A DNA stretch of 27,295 nt, taken from positions 1 through 27,295 of IMG/VR virus record IMGVR_UViG_3300025626_000105; one strand, 5' to 3'. Both the position numbers and the translations under genes were made by a program. The notes beneath the pieces were generated by a model that saw nothing but the letters and a program-made list of their open reading frames with translations, was not told where the DNA came from and made no database searches. Source of the stretch: a virus. Shown here one piece after another: positions 17,890-26,598 of the stretch (position 1 is its first letter; the number at the start of each line of letters is the position of its first letter).

Positions 17890-17919
17890 GATAAAATAAC
17901 CCCCGCCGAAGCAGGGGCT
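17890..17919 (-). terminator. Intrinsic terminator after the capsid gene (UUCG loop)
   Basis: On the minus strand CCCCTGC, loop TTCG, GCGGGGG (17917 to 17900) forms a seven-pair GC-rich stem with one G-U pair. TTATTTTATC follows immediately. A stable UUCG tetraloop with a T-rich tail is the classic intrinsic terminator form. It lies 20 bases past the capsid stop and stands out sharply in AT-rich DNA. It would cap abundant capsid transcripts while letting some read-through reach the tail genes. Confidence 0.85.
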
Positions 17920-17936
17920 ATATTAATTATAAGCTA

Positions 17937-19361
17937 CTATGCTTTTTTCAATAAGAAGAAGTTATTAGCTCCTTGTGTTACTAAACAACGCTCAGATAAG
18001 AAATTAACTCTCATCTCATCAACGTCAGAAGTGTAAGCACCTCCAACAGATCCAGTGATCCAAGTTTTCATCTTACGATCATCAGTCTCAGATGCACGGT
18101 AACGTACGTGTAAGAATGGACGCTTGATATTTTTACCTAAATCTTGGTCATACACTGTAGATGTACCTGCAGGAATAATAGCTCCTTCAATATCAGTAAA
18201 TCCACCACGTGTAGCGTGATCGTTTAAGTATTTCCAATCTGTTTTGTAGAAGTCATAAGATCCACGACGGAATCCAGCAAAACCTAAGTTAAGCGCCATA
18301 TCTTCAGAGTTGTTGAATACACCGTAAGATGTACCTCCAGATCCATAAGAATTTTTAGCAGCTAAACCATCATCAATAGATAGTGATAATGCGCGGTTAG
18401 CATAGATCATGTTTTCTTCAATAGCTCCGTTTTTATCTAACTGCTTTAAGATAGTATCAAAGTCAGAAAGATCGGTATCTGTAGAAAGGTTCTCAAATAC
18501 ATTTCCTCTAGACTCTAAAGCAGCAAATAAACCTTCAGAACCAGTTACGTTGGTTGGGAAAGAAGCGTGAACAGTACCAGCTTTCTTAACTGCTTCAACC
18601 ATAGACATTTCTAAGTAGTCTTCAAAACGCTGACGAGTTTCGTGCTCAGACTGTAGGTACCATAAGTAACCAGAAGCTCCATTCTCAGAAGTAACTTCAA
18701 TCCATCCAATCTGCGCTGTGTCAGATCCGTTGATTTGGTAGTTGTCTTTTAAGATGATTGGCTTATTGGTATAGCTCATGTAATCAGATTCGATAGAATC
18801 AGACATTCCGTTAGATCCTTTAGCAAATTCAGATCCGTATACTAATACACGAACGCCTGTAGCTGCGGTAAATCCAGTTTTAGCCCAAGTAGCTGCTTCG
18901 TAGCAGTGAGCTGTAAATGTACCAGTTGTAGAAGAAGCGTTAGCTCCAGCAACAGTTACAACACCTTTTAATACAGGCCCTGTACCGTCTTTTTCTTGAA
19001 CCATAATAGTTTGACCCACACGGACAGCAGGAGCTTGACTAGTTCCAGCGCTAGCGCCATCAGGCAAGTTAGCAAATGTTACTGTGAACACTCCAGTGGC
19101 AACATTTAAAGCAACGTTGTCATAAGTAATGTGTAAACGTCCTTGTTCTACCCAACGAATTTCGTCAGATGCAGAAGGCATTTCAGCAGATACTAAACGT
19201 AAGAAAGAAGAGATGGAACGGTTTCCGTAAATCTCAGCTTGCTTTTCATATACGTCCGGTAAAAACTGATTTGCAAAGTCAAAGTCAGAAATATAATTTT
19301 TCTGAAATAATTGCCCCTTCGATGGGGTTGGTGTTAAGTTTTCAATAAGTTGATTAGCCAT
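17937..19361 (-). CDS. Major capsid protein (HK97-fold type)
   Basis: A 474-residue protein. The N-terminus (MANQLIENLTPTPSKGQLFQ, then FLPDVYEKQAEIYGNRSISS and VSAEMPSASDEIRWVEQGRL) matches major capsid proteins of Bacteroidota podoviruses as I remember them. The middle is a beta-rich domain (about 80-190). A helix follows with the conserved feel of the HK97 spine (WYLQSEHETRQRFEDYLEMS), and the C-terminus (KMKTWITGSVGGAYTSDVDE...) returns to beta structure. It lies between the putative scaffold gene (11-nt gap) and a strong terminator, as expected for the most expressed phage gene. Codon choice is visibly more selective than in neighbours. The HK97 fold is family knowledge and is not shown directly. 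Confidence 0.85.
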   Translation of the reverse strand: MANQLIENLTPTPSKGQLFQKNYISDFDFANQFLPDVYEKQAEIYGNRSISSFLRLVSAEMPSASDEIRWVEQGRLHITYDNVALNVATGVFTVTFANLPDGASAGTSQAPAVRVGQTIMVQEKDGTGPVLKGVVTVAGANASSTTGTFTAHCYEAATWAKTGFTAATGVRVLVYGSEFAKGSNGMSDSIESDYMSYTNKPIILKDNYQINGSDTAQIGWIEVTSENGASGYLWYLQSEHETRQRFEDYLEMSMVEAVKKAGTVHASFPTNVTGSEGLFAALESRGNVFENLSTDTDLSDFDTILKQLDKNGAIEENMIYANRALSLSIDDGLAAKNSYGSGGTSYGVFNNSEDMALNLGFAGFRRGSYDFYKTDWKYLNDHATRGGFTDIEGAIIPAGTSTVYDQDLGKNIKRPFLHVRYRASETDDRKMKTWITGSVGGAYTSDVDEMRVNFLSERCLVTQGANNFFLLKKA

Positions 19362-19372
19362 TTTTTAATCTT

Positions 19373-20581
19373 TTAGTTTTTTAGCTTAATTTTTAATTTT
19401 GAGCTAGAATCACCTGAAACAACTTTAAACTTCTGACCAGTGCTAGTTTTAATAGCACCTTCTTGCCTTGGGTCCATATTTATATTCTTAGCCTCTTTTG
19501 CACTCGTACGAAGAGCATCGGCACGGCCTTGCTCATAAAAGTGTTGTGCTAATTTATCTGCATTGCGTGCAGCGAATAATGCTTTATGGTAACCTTTAGC
19601 GTCAGAAATTTCTCCCTTATCATTCATATAAGGTTTTACAAAATTAGATATATCAGCTTGCATTTTCTTCGTTTCTGAAACGTTTGCAACTTTATATCGG
19701 AATTTATTGTCTCCAACTTGGAAATCAAATCCTTTAAAGTCATCAGAAAATACTTTTTCTGTTCTATCTAAAAATACTTTAGAAAGTTGTTGATTAGCGT
19801 CTAGTTCTTGTTTATAGTTATTATAATTACTGTAAGCTTCTTGATACTCTTGTGGAATTTCCTGAGTGCGACTTAACTTAAGATCGGCGTAGTACTTTTC
19901 TTTATTTGTTTCAAAAAACTTACGAGCATTATAAAGTTCTTCTTTAAACGCACGTTTTTTAGCGCGTATGTCTCTTGGGTCATCCAGCTCCTCATCAAAT
20001 GTAAACTGGTCTTCCATGTATTCATTGATGTCTGTTTGATCCCAAGGTTTCGATTGTGCGTAATATTCTCTAAGTACTTCGCCATCTGGTAATTGAGAAA
20101 CATCGCGATTCATTTTAACGTAATCTTCTAATGAACCGCCTGTATCTTCCATAAACTTTAAAAGTTTATCTACGCCGTTGGGTAATTGTACTTGTTCTGT
20201 TTGTTGAACCGGTTCAGGCTGTTTGTTAATATCTGCAGCTTGTTGGTCTACTTTAGGCTGATCGGTTACTTCCTTTTCCGGTTCTTCGTCCTGTATGAGT
20301 TCAAGAGGGCTTTCATTGGGCTGCTCTTGTACTTCTTCAACCACTTCTTCGCTAGCTTCGGATTTGTTGCCCACAGGTATCTCCTCTGTTTTTCGCTCTT
20401 GAACGGCATCTTTTGTTTTGTTTAGTTCGTCTAAATTAATCTTTGGAACTTCAGGTTCTTGACCAGCTGATTCAGGCTCAATATCGCCTTTTTCAACTGC
20501 TTTATCTAGAACTGCTTGTTCTGTTTCTTGTTTTGATTTAGGTTCGTCATCAACGATACCTTTAACTGTCCATTTTGCCAT
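19373..20581 (-). CDS. Putative scaffolding protein
   Basis: A 402-residue hydrophilic protein immediately before the capsid gene. Residues about 1-135 are an acidic, Glu/Gln/Pro/Lys-rich disordered region (VVEEVQEQPNESPLELIQDE). The middle (about 140-340) is helical and charged (DPRDIRAKKRAFKEELYNAR). The last residues are a short basic tail (DSSSKLKIKLKN). An acidic, helical, low-complexity protein with a basic C-terminal capsid-binding tail, encoded directly upstream of the capsid gene, is the usual signature of phage scaffolds such as T7 gp9. No protease motif is evident, so a fused maturation protease is unlikely. The assignment rests on composition and position. Confidence 0.65.
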   Translation of the reverse strand: MAKWTVKGIVDDEPKSKQETEQAVLDKAVEKGDIEPESAGQEPEVPKINLDELNKTKDAVQERKTEEIPVGNKSEASEEVVEEVQEQPNESPLELIQDEEPEKEVTDQPKVDQQAADINKQPEPVQQTEQVQLPNGVDKLLKFMEDTGGSLEDYVKMNRDVSQLPDGEVLREYYAQSKPWDQTDINEYMEDQFTFDEELDDPRDIRAKKRAFKEELYNARKFFETNKEKYYADLKLSRTQEIPQEYQEAYSNYNNYKQELDANQQLSKVFLDRTEKVFSDDFKGFDFQVGDNKFRYKVANVSETKKMQADISNFVKPYMNDKGEISDAKGYHKALFAARNADKLAQHFYEQGRADALRTSAKEAKNINMDPRQEGAIKTSTGQKFKVVSGDSSSKLKIKLKN

Positions 20582-20612
20582 AATTTAATAATATAAAATA
20601 ATTAATAGTTTT

Positions 20613-22973
20613 TTATCGTGGTTCAAAACCACTTAAGTCAATACCACCTAAAACGTCGTTTCCACTTGATTCAAAACCCTTTTTAGGTTCAGGGTTAGAT
20701 GGCGGTTTATTTAAAGCAACGTTTTCTTTACTGTTAAGTTCCATTTCTTTTAACTTAACGTTTAAATCAAACTCATATTGCATTAACTCACGCTTTGTAA
20801 TAGCTTCGTGTTCTAGCTTTTTAATATCTAATTGAGTCTGCATTTCAGCTAATTGAGATTTAGCTTGCACTTTTATTTGTTCTGCTTGAGCTTTAGCCAT
20901 TTCAGCCGCTTGTGCTGCTTGTGCATTTGCTTGCGATTGCGCTGCTATATTACGTTCAGCTCTTTCTTGATCTTCTGCAACTTTTTTAGCTCTTCTATAT
21001 TTTAAAAGCTCGTTAGCTAGTTTAACATTTTTAACTCTTCTAATATCAATAACATCCTCTAAGTGTATTTGATCTCTTGATAAAGCCATCTGTATATTTT
21101 GCTCAACAAGCTGTTTTTCATCTTCATCAGGGTCTAACTCTAAAAATATTCCAAAGTCGTGCAAATGCAACGAATTTATTTCTTGAAGAGCCCCAACACT
21201 AAATCTTCCCAGTGCACTTATAAAAGCGTCTCTTTGTGGATGAAACTCTAATACATCTTTTATCCTAGTCGATATAGCCTCAGCAAGTGTCGCTGTTATA
21301 TATAAAGAACTTTGCAATATATGTCTTGTTGCTGTATTTGAATTTGCTGCTGCTAATTTCTGGACACCGACCAAAGCATTAGGGTCAGGGTCACTACCAT
21401 CTCTAGCTTCATTTAAACCTGTTACATCGCGTATCATATTTAAATAATAATTGTACGCTTGTATAAGTTGAGCACTTTGTTGCCCACCACCACCTGGTAG
21501 TTCTTGTATAGGTACTTTGCCAGGGTTCATATCGCCGTCAGCAGTCATAGATCTTCCTATTACAGAACCTGTTTGGAAGTACATGTTCAACGCCTCTTGT
21601 GGGTTGTAACTTGTGCCATTACCTAAATCTATTTCAGCAAGTCCATCAGCATCTAAATAAACACCTGAAGGTGTCATTCTTTGTATTGTTTGTTGTAGTT
21701 TTAAATGAGTTAACTGTATTAAATCAGCATAAGTAACCATTCTGCCAACTAGGCTTTCAATCCTACCTTTATACATTCTAGGTGCACTAACAATGTAATT
21801 CATCATCACTTTATTAGCATTTGAATCTGGGCGTACCATATTACTAGCTTTCTCCCACTTAAGTAATTTGTTAGCACCAAGAACCATTACACCTTCGTAT
21901 ACAGTTTCTCTTGCTTGAGCAACTCTTTCAAATCTTGTTCTTTGATCCTTTGGCGGGTCAAATGTGTCATCTTTTTTAATGGCTTTTTTTGCGCCAGTAG
22001 ATGTTTCTTTTATTTTATATACGCTTTTTTCCCACGTTTTCCAATTAAAGTATAATACAGTTAAAGAGCTTGAATCTACGTTGTCTGTAGAATCGTTATT
22101 AGTGTAATCGTAATTATTATAATTACTTGATTTTTCTACAGCATCCTCAAATTCATCATCAGAAAGATTTGGAAATTGCTTTTTAAGCTCGTTACTTTTA
22201 ATTTGTTTAACTTCGCCAAAATAGTATACGTCGTCAAAATTAGGATCTTCTGTGTAAGAATAAACTAAATTAGCAGGATCTACATAATCTAATTTTATTC
22301 CATCTGTATTGTTAAATGTGTGTTTTGCAGCAGCTATACCTAGTACGGCTTGGTCATAATCACATCTTTTCTTTAACTCAGAATACGAATTTCTTTTAAA
22401 TACATTATCAATTGCTTGTTCGTGAGCTATCTCTATAGATGGTTTAAACGCAATTTGCATGTGCAGTTCCAACTCTTCTGTAGATTTTGGAGCCTTAGCA
22501 TCTTTTACATTTTTAGTATCTATGCCTAACTTACTGTTTATCTCATCAATAAATTCTTTAGCAATTATATCATCTTCTATTTTTTGAACATAATCAGTTC
22601 TTTCTTTAATAGAAGTTGGATCTTGAGCAAAAGCCTTTATTGTGAATAAGCGATCTTGCATCCCATTGACAACTATATCGACAAACTTAGGGATAATAGG
22701 AACTGGTTTCCAATCTAGGTTTAAATAAGATAAATCTCCATTTACAGAAAACTCATCCTTATATTTTTGAATAGATTGTTCGCCTCTAGCATATAACCTT
22801 AATTTATGAAAGTCACGCTGATTTTGAATAAAGCGACCTGTTCCAGAATTACGTCTAAACCATTCGCTTTGTATACCCTGAGCCACTTCCAATCCGTATT
22901 CTTGTGAAGCTTTTACGCTATCGCTTACAGATTGACTGGGAAATTGAGTACCTTGTCCTTTAGCTTCTGCCAT
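20613..22973 (-). CDS. Portal protein
   Basis: A 786-residue protein. The block at about residues 57-110 (KLRLYARGEQSIQKYKDEFS, VPIIPKFVDIVVNGMQDRLF) is highly characteristic of portals from crAss-like and flavobacterial podoviruses. A central region includes NALVGVQKLAAANSNTATRH, a helix typical of portal cores. The C-terminal 130 residues form a long Ala/Gln/Glu-rich coiled coil (AQAAQAAEMAKAQAEQIKVQ), probably the barrel that projects into the head. The protein forms the dodecameric ring at one capsid vertex through which the terminase packages DNA and the tail attaches. It starts 4 nt after the TerL stop with an AATAAAAAA leader and no Shine-Dalgarno motif. Confidence 0.88.
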   Translation of the reverse strand: MAEAKGQGTQFPSQSVSDSVKASQEYGLEVAQGIQSEWFRRNSGTGRFIQNQRDFHKLRLYARGEQSIQKYKDEFSVNGDLSYLNLDWKPVPIIPKFVDIVVNGMQDRLFTIKAFAQDPTSIKERTDYVQKIEDDIIAKEFIDEINSKLGIDTKNVKDAKAPKSTEELELHMQIAFKPSIEIAHEQAIDNVFKRNSYSELKKRCDYDQAVLGIAAAKHTFNNTDGIKLDYVDPANLVYSYTEDPNFDDVYYFGEVKQIKSNELKKQFPNLSDDEFEDAVEKSSNYNNYDYTNNDSTDNVDSSSLTVLYFNWKTWEKSVYKIKETSTGAKKAIKKDDTFDPPKDQRTRFERVAQARETVYEGVMVLGANKLLKWEKASNMVRPDSNANKVMMNYIVSAPRMYKGRIESLVGRMVTYADLIQLTHLKLQQTIQRMTPSGVYLDADGLAEIDLGNGTSYNPQEALNMYFQTGSVIGRSMTADGDMNPGKVPIQELPGGGGQQSAQLIQAYNYYLNMIRDVTGLNEARDGSDPDPNALVGVQKLAAANSNTATRHILQSSLYITATLAEAISTRIKDVLEFHPQRDAFISALGRFSVGALQEINSLHLHDFGIFLELDPDEDEKQLVEQNIQMALSRDQIHLEDVIDIRRVKNVKLANELLKYRRAKKVAEDQERAERNIAAQSQANAQAAQAAEMAKAQAEQIKVQAKSQLAEMQTQLDIKKLEHEAITKRELMQYEFDLNVKLKEMELNSKENVALNKPPSNPEPKKGFESSGNDVLGGIDLSGFEPR

Positions 22974-22977
22974 TTTT

Positions 22978-25212
22978 TTATTGTATTATTTTACTTTTTG
23001 ATCCTGTATTGTTGTACTTTGAAAAACCAAAGTTTAATTTTTTAATTTCTCTACCAGCTTTTGGTGCATATAAATGTCTTTGACAAGCCATTATAGCTAA
23101 ACCACTGCTAATAGAAGCATCATACTTTGTTCTATTATTTATATTAAATTTAGACCAGTCCTCTAACGTGCGTTGAAAGTACATTGCTCCGTGCTCGCCA
23201 TTTTCTTTCATGCCAACACTGTTTTCAATATAAGATTCAATTGCCGCCGCGTGAGCTTGTTTTATATCTTCAGATGAGTTAGGTATACCACCTAATTCTT
23301 TTTCTGTTACAGATAACTTATTTCTAGCTCTGTCAGGGCGGTTCATCGAGTATCCTCTATATCCTCTACGTTTAAGGTGATACAGTAGCCGTGGCTTGTT
23401 ATTCTCCGCCAAAAGTGGCATACCATAGAATACAATGGCCATAAGCACATCTTCAAAAAATATTTCAGCTGTTTGTGGTCGTGCGACATATTCTACTATA
23501 AATTGTGAGGGTGGTACATCAGGATGAAGCGTGAACGCTGTAAGCCCATGTAGTGCACCGTTTGAACCGCCACCGTCAACTGTTCCGCTAATATCATAAC
23601 TATCACAGCCAAAGGCACCTAAATCTTTATTACCAGGGTGTTTAACACCATTTTGTACAATAATATTATTTTGCATCTCAACCGGAGGTACCCAGGATAA
23701 CCTAAATCTACCATCTTTATGCGGATGCCATTCTACTTGAGTATCTTTAATACCGTTCTTCCATTGAAATGATCCTCGGGTTACATAACCACTCATAACC
23801 ATTTCTTCGTTGAAATCTATTTGTTGGTATATCTTTGTTAAATTAAATATAGAATCTTTAGCTTCATCTCTAAAAGCGTGTTGCTCTGTTCTTGGAAACT
23901 GTCTATAATATTCATTTAATCCGTCAGAATCGTGCTTAAGCCCATCGACTTCATTCTCCCAATGCTCGATAACTCCATAGTCGATAAGTTGTTCGTCGAT
24001 TCCTTCGACCGGCTCTTCTGGAGTATCAAAGACAGGAAAACCATATTTGTCGATGAATCCCTCGTAATTCCATTCCATAGGAATGAACAAAGCGTATAAT
24101 CCACTAGAAGTTTGCCCATTGCGATTTCGCTTTGTAACGTTTGAGTCATTGTATAATTTTTTAAAATTAGCGCCCCCCTTATCTAAAGCGTTTGATGTTG
24201 AGCCCATCATACATTTGCCAACTACTTTTGCTCCAAGTCTAAGACACGTTTTTGTGACCCTCCAGTTGTTGAGGATGTTATCCGGCCTCTCCCATTTACC
24301 CGATTCATCGTGGACGAGGAGTTTGAGTTTCTCCCCATCATATGAGTTGTCTCCTGTATTCTTCCAGTCGATGGTTGTGTCCAATCCCTGTTGTTGGTCG
24401 TCCTCCGACGCGGTTGCTCGTATGGACTTTCTCGTAAGTCTTCGTGACGGAACCTTGTAGGATAATTCTGTTTTGGGTCTTTCCATACCATCCTGTACCG
24501 GTTTGAAGAAGAACGGGTAGTTTGCTGAAATCGGAACCACCTTGTCTGTGAACATCTTTTTAGCATCAGCCCCAGACTTAGATAAAATTCCGAATCTAGC
24601 GTCTCGTGAGATTGTAGCTTGGTTAACAGTCTCTGAACTTGCCATGAAGGAAAAACCAGACCGTCTGTTCTTAAGGTAGCACATTCCATAACTTCTTGGA
24701 TCAGCCTTGCACGCCTCCCAAAAGTAATAGAAGATTCTATTTGCTTCTCTAAAGTCCGGTGATCCCACGTCGATCTTTGTCCAGTTAAGGTAGACGTATT
24801 GTGACCCTGTAATATAACACGGGGTACCATTGCGCATGAACCAGTAACCATCATTACGACGATTATACTCATTATCAATATAGCTGTAGTATTGTTCTTT
24901 AGTATCTTCAGGTAGTGATTTAAAATCATAGATTGTTTTTATTTTATTTAAAGAAGCTGGTTTTTGTGTTTTAATAAACACTTGATCTTCTTTTTTAATG
25001 TCGAACCCAATAACTTCTTTTGGCGTGGCTGGCAGTCCTATACGTAAACCTTGTACTTCGTATATTTCTCCTAGCGTTCCATCTTTACTAATTATAACAC
25101 AATCTAAATCTTGGTTATACCCGTAACTAAATTTTTTATACCTGTTATTTTTTTTTACATCTTTACGATTAAGATGATCTGCGTGTATAGCATATAGCGT
25201 TTGCTTATACAT
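22978..25212 (-). CDS. terL: Terminase large subunit (packaging ATPase/nuclease)
   Basis: A 744-residue protein with terminase architecture. The ATPase domain has a deviant Walker A at residues 178-188 (CYLKNRRSGFS, with GFS in place of GKT/S), Walker B at 296-303 (LKLLVHDE) and a coupling motif near 337-341 (GSTSN). The RNase H-type nuclease domain shows acidic residues at 537 (FGCDSYD) and 698 (KYDASISSGLA). This set matches TerL proteins of crAss-like and flavobacterial podoviruses. It pumps DNA through the portal and cuts concatemers. It overlaps the 85-codon gene by one base and precedes the portal gene by 4 nt. The ATPase-coding half has markedly higher GC than the rest. Confidence 0.9.
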   Translation of the reverse strand: MYKQTLYAIHADHLNRKDVKKNNRYKKFSYGYNQDLDCVIISKDGTLGEIYEVQGLRIGLPATPKEVIGFDIKKEDQVFIKTQKPASLNKIKTIYDFKSLPEDTKEQYYSYIDNEYNRRNDGYWFMRNGTPCYITGSQYVYLNWTKIDVGSPDFREANRIFYYFWEACKADPRSYGMCYLKNRRSGFSFMASSETVNQATISRDARFGILSKSGADAKKMFTDKVVPISANYPFFFKPVQDGMERPKTELSYKVPSRRLTRKSIRATASEDDQQQGLDTTIDWKNTGDNSYDGEKLKLLVHDESGKWERPDNILNNWRVTKTCLRLGAKVVGKCMMGSTSNALDKGGANFKKLYNDSNVTKRNRNGQTSSGLYALFIPMEWNYEGFIDKYGFPVFDTPEEPVEGIDEQLIDYGVIEHWENEVDGLKHDSDGLNEYYRQFPRTEQHAFRDEAKDSIFNLTKIYQQIDFNEEMVMSGYVTRGSFQWKNGIKDTQVEWHPHKDGRFRLSWVPPVEMQNNIIVQNGVKHPGNKDLGAFGCDSYDISGTVDGGGSNGALHGLTAFTLHPDVPPSQFIVEYVARPQTAEIFFEDVLMAIVFYGMPLLAENNKPRLLYHLKRRGYRGYSMNRPDRARNKLSVTEKELGGIPNSSEDIKQAHAAAIESYIENSVGMKENGEHGAMYFQRTLEDWSKFNINNRTKYDASISSGLAIMACQRHLYAPKAGREIKKLNFGFSKYNNTGSKSKIIQ
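23930..24850 (-). other. GC-rich composition island inside terL
   Basis: By hand count, 24361-24420 is about 58% GC (35 of 60), 24301-24360 about 45% and 24421-24480 about 42%. The start of the same gene (25081-25140) is near a quarter GC. The island covers roughly codons 120-430, including Walker A and B. Codons there favour C- and G-ending forms. It also causes unusually long open frames in the other phases. Possible causes are recombination with a different phage lineage or local selection on codons. Confidence 0.65.
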
Positions 25213-25469
25213 TATTTAGCACGACCCTCCACGCCAAAAAATTCTTTCGTTTCTTTTTTAGTTTCTTTACCAAGCGTTTCAAGTTCTTCTACTTTAGCCA
25301 TCATAGTCATTGCGTCTTCCATAGCTAATCTATAGGCTGATGCTGATATTTTAACTTTTTCAGGATCCACTTCGTCTAAATCCATTTTCTTATCCATTAC
25401 TTTGATAAGTTCGTTAATTGCATTCTCAGCAGCTTTTAGTAGTTGCTCTCTTTTTTTCTTTATGTCCAT
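25212..25469 (-). CDS. Small helical protein upstream of TerL, candidate small terminase
   Basis: An 85-residue, highly charged helical protein (MDIKKKREQLLKAAENAINE at the start, VKISASAYRLAMEDAMTMMA in the middle). Its stop shares one base with the TerL start, and its start lies 44 nt inside the end of the preceding gene. Both overlaps point to coupled translation. A small charged helical protein just before terL is the standard place for a small terminase subunit. However, no helix-turn-helix is obvious, and the length is short for that family. It is recurrent in related marine phages as I recall, without known function. Confidence 0.65.
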   Translation of the reverse strand: MDIKKKREQLLKAAENAINELIKVMDKKMDLDEVDPEKVKISASAYRLAMEDAMTMMAKVEELETLGKETKKETKEFFGVEGRAK

Positions 25470-26022
25470 AGTTGATAGTTATGTCGGTTGATAAAATTCT
25501 ATATAATTTTGTACCATCTATGTTAAACTCATATTCGGAATCAGGTGTAAACCCGACTGTATCACCTACAGCCAGTCCTAACGAGCTTAAATACTCATTA
25601 GTATATGTAAGCACTCCTGCTAATTTACGTTCGCTTAGAGTGCTCCATTTGTCTTCGTTAGGTAAAGGTTTTACAAAACAATAATCTAACATTGCATGCC
25701 ATTTATCATTTCGTTTATATGCGAATATCTGATCGTGGTAAACAGCGTATTTGTCTTCATCAATAAATGATGCGGAGTTACGCTCATCGCCTCTAGCGTC
25801 AAACCATCTTCTAAACACATTATGATGAACAATAATTTCATCACCTTCTTGTACTGGTGTTTCAAAGTTTATAGGTGTGCCAACTACTTTAGCAATTCTG
25901 TTTACAAATTCGTAATCACGTTCTGTGATTTCTGTATTTAATACAAGTTCTTTATCGCCAACATCTATTTTGTTGTTGTAACGATTTTCAGTAGATATAA
26001 TATAATTGTATAATGATCTCAT
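25426..26022 (-). CDS. GroES-like co-chaperonin candidate, tandem modules
   Basis: A 198-residue protein. Residues about 20-118 carry a GroES-like pattern: DVGDKELVLNTEI, then AKVVGTPI, VQEGDEIIVHHNVFRRWFD and the terminal strand YHDQIFAY. Residues about 114-186 repeat it in shorter form: CFVKPLP, AGVLTYT, GLAVGDTVGFTP and DGTKLYRILSTDITINY. The latter is close to the GroES C-terminal block, in which a Gly-Glu/Lys-Tyr strand leads to a DI(L/T) strand. Phage co-chaperonins such as T4 gp31 replace or assist host GroES so that GroEL can fold the capsid protein. The gene lies upstream of terL, portal and capsid. The fold call is from pattern recognition. The tandem arrangement is my inference. 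Confidence 0.62.
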   Translation of the reverse strand: MRSLYNYIISTENRYNNKIDVGDKELVLNTEITERDYEFVNRIAKVVGTPINFETPVQEGDEIIVHHNVFRRWFDARGDERNSASFIDEDKYAVYHDQIFAYKRNDKWHAMLDYCFVKPLPNEDKWSTLSERKLAGVLTYTNEYLSSLGLAVGDTVGFTPDSEYEFNIDGTKLYRILSTDITINYGHKEKKRATTKSC

Positions 26023-26241
26023 TTAGTAATCTAAATTGTATTCAATAGAGACTGCCATATTTTTATTAAAATGTTTCCAAGGTAATTGCTCACCGTCCTT
26101 TTCAATATAAATATTAAATCCATTTTCTTCTTCTAAAATGTCACAAATCGTATGACCGCCGTAAACGCTTTGGCCTACGGAATAGTGCATAGCCTCATTT
26201 TTATAGTCCTGCCCTATTGATATTTTTCTAATTAATTTCAT
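26023..26241 (-). CDS. Small conserved phage protein, unknown function
   Basis: A 72-residue protein starting MKLIRKISIGQDYKNEAMHY. A central part, YSVGQSVYGGHTICDILEEE, looks like a small beta barrel, and it ends WKHFNKNMAVSIEYNLDY. It has no membrane segment or catalytic motif. Very similar small proteins recur between lysis and terminase genes of flavobacterial phages as I recall. It abuts the peptidase gene (ATG directly after the TAA) and the co-chaperonin-like gene, so all three are probably on one transcript. Confidence 0.65.
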   Translation of the reverse strand: MKLIRKISIGQDYKNEAMHYSVGQSVYGGHTICDILEEENGFNIYIEKDGEQLPWKHFNKNMAVSIEYNLDY

Positions 26242-26592
26242 TTAATATGTCCAGATTGTATGTGATGGGGCATCAGGGTAACCAATACCAACATGCACAA
26301 AGTTACTTTTTCTTGAAATACCTATACGTGTAAAACCTACCTCAATAGCAGCTTTAACTAACTTAAACGTTGCTTCTCCTCCAACACACTTAATATCAAC
26401 AGCAGCTCCATAAGTATGCTCTCCTGGTTTAGCTTTCTTAGCTTCAATAGGATGCTCAGGTGATCTGTATGATGAATTTAAAATTATTGGGTGGCCGTAT
26501 ATTTCACGAAGTGTATCCAACATATCTAATAGCTTTGGATCCATTTTGTGCATATTGCCTTTAAAGTCGGTTTCGTCAGTAAAGTATTTCAT
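26242..26592 (-). CDS. M15-family peptidase endolysin
   Basis: A 116-residue protein matching the M15 (D-Ala-D-Ala carboxypeptidase/L-Ala-D-Glu endopeptidase, M15_3-like) family. It has SSYRSPEH at residues 40-47, the zinc ligands H59 and D66 in EHTYGAAVDI, and H100 in NFVHVGIG. The short length is normal for single-domain phage members. It lacks a signal peptide, so it would need the neighbouring holin to reach peptidoglycan, where it would cleave peptide stems at lysis. Gene order holin, small membrane protein, peptidase makes a compact lysis cassette. Strong call. Confidence 0.85.
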   Translation of the reverse strand: MKYFTDETDFKGNMHKMDPKLLDMLDTLREIYGHPIILNSSYRSPEHPIEAKKAKPGEHTYGAAVDIKCVGGEATFKLVKAAIEVGFTRIGISRKSNFVHVGIGYPDAPSHTIWTY

Positions 26593-26598
26593 AGTATA

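Noticed and set aside
24222-24929. 235-codon open frame inside terL on the same strand
   Set aside because: It lies wholly within terL in another phase. Its composition (Arg/Thr/Ser-rich, no fold) is that of a shadow frame, explained by the GC-rich island that removes stops.
25440-25469. A AAA AAG slippery heptamer at the end of the co-chaperonin-like gene, possible -1 frameshift into the next gene
   Set aside because: A -1 shift meets a stop after a few codons. The 85-codon gene is in the +1 phase, so no fusion results. Overlapping starts explain the layout.
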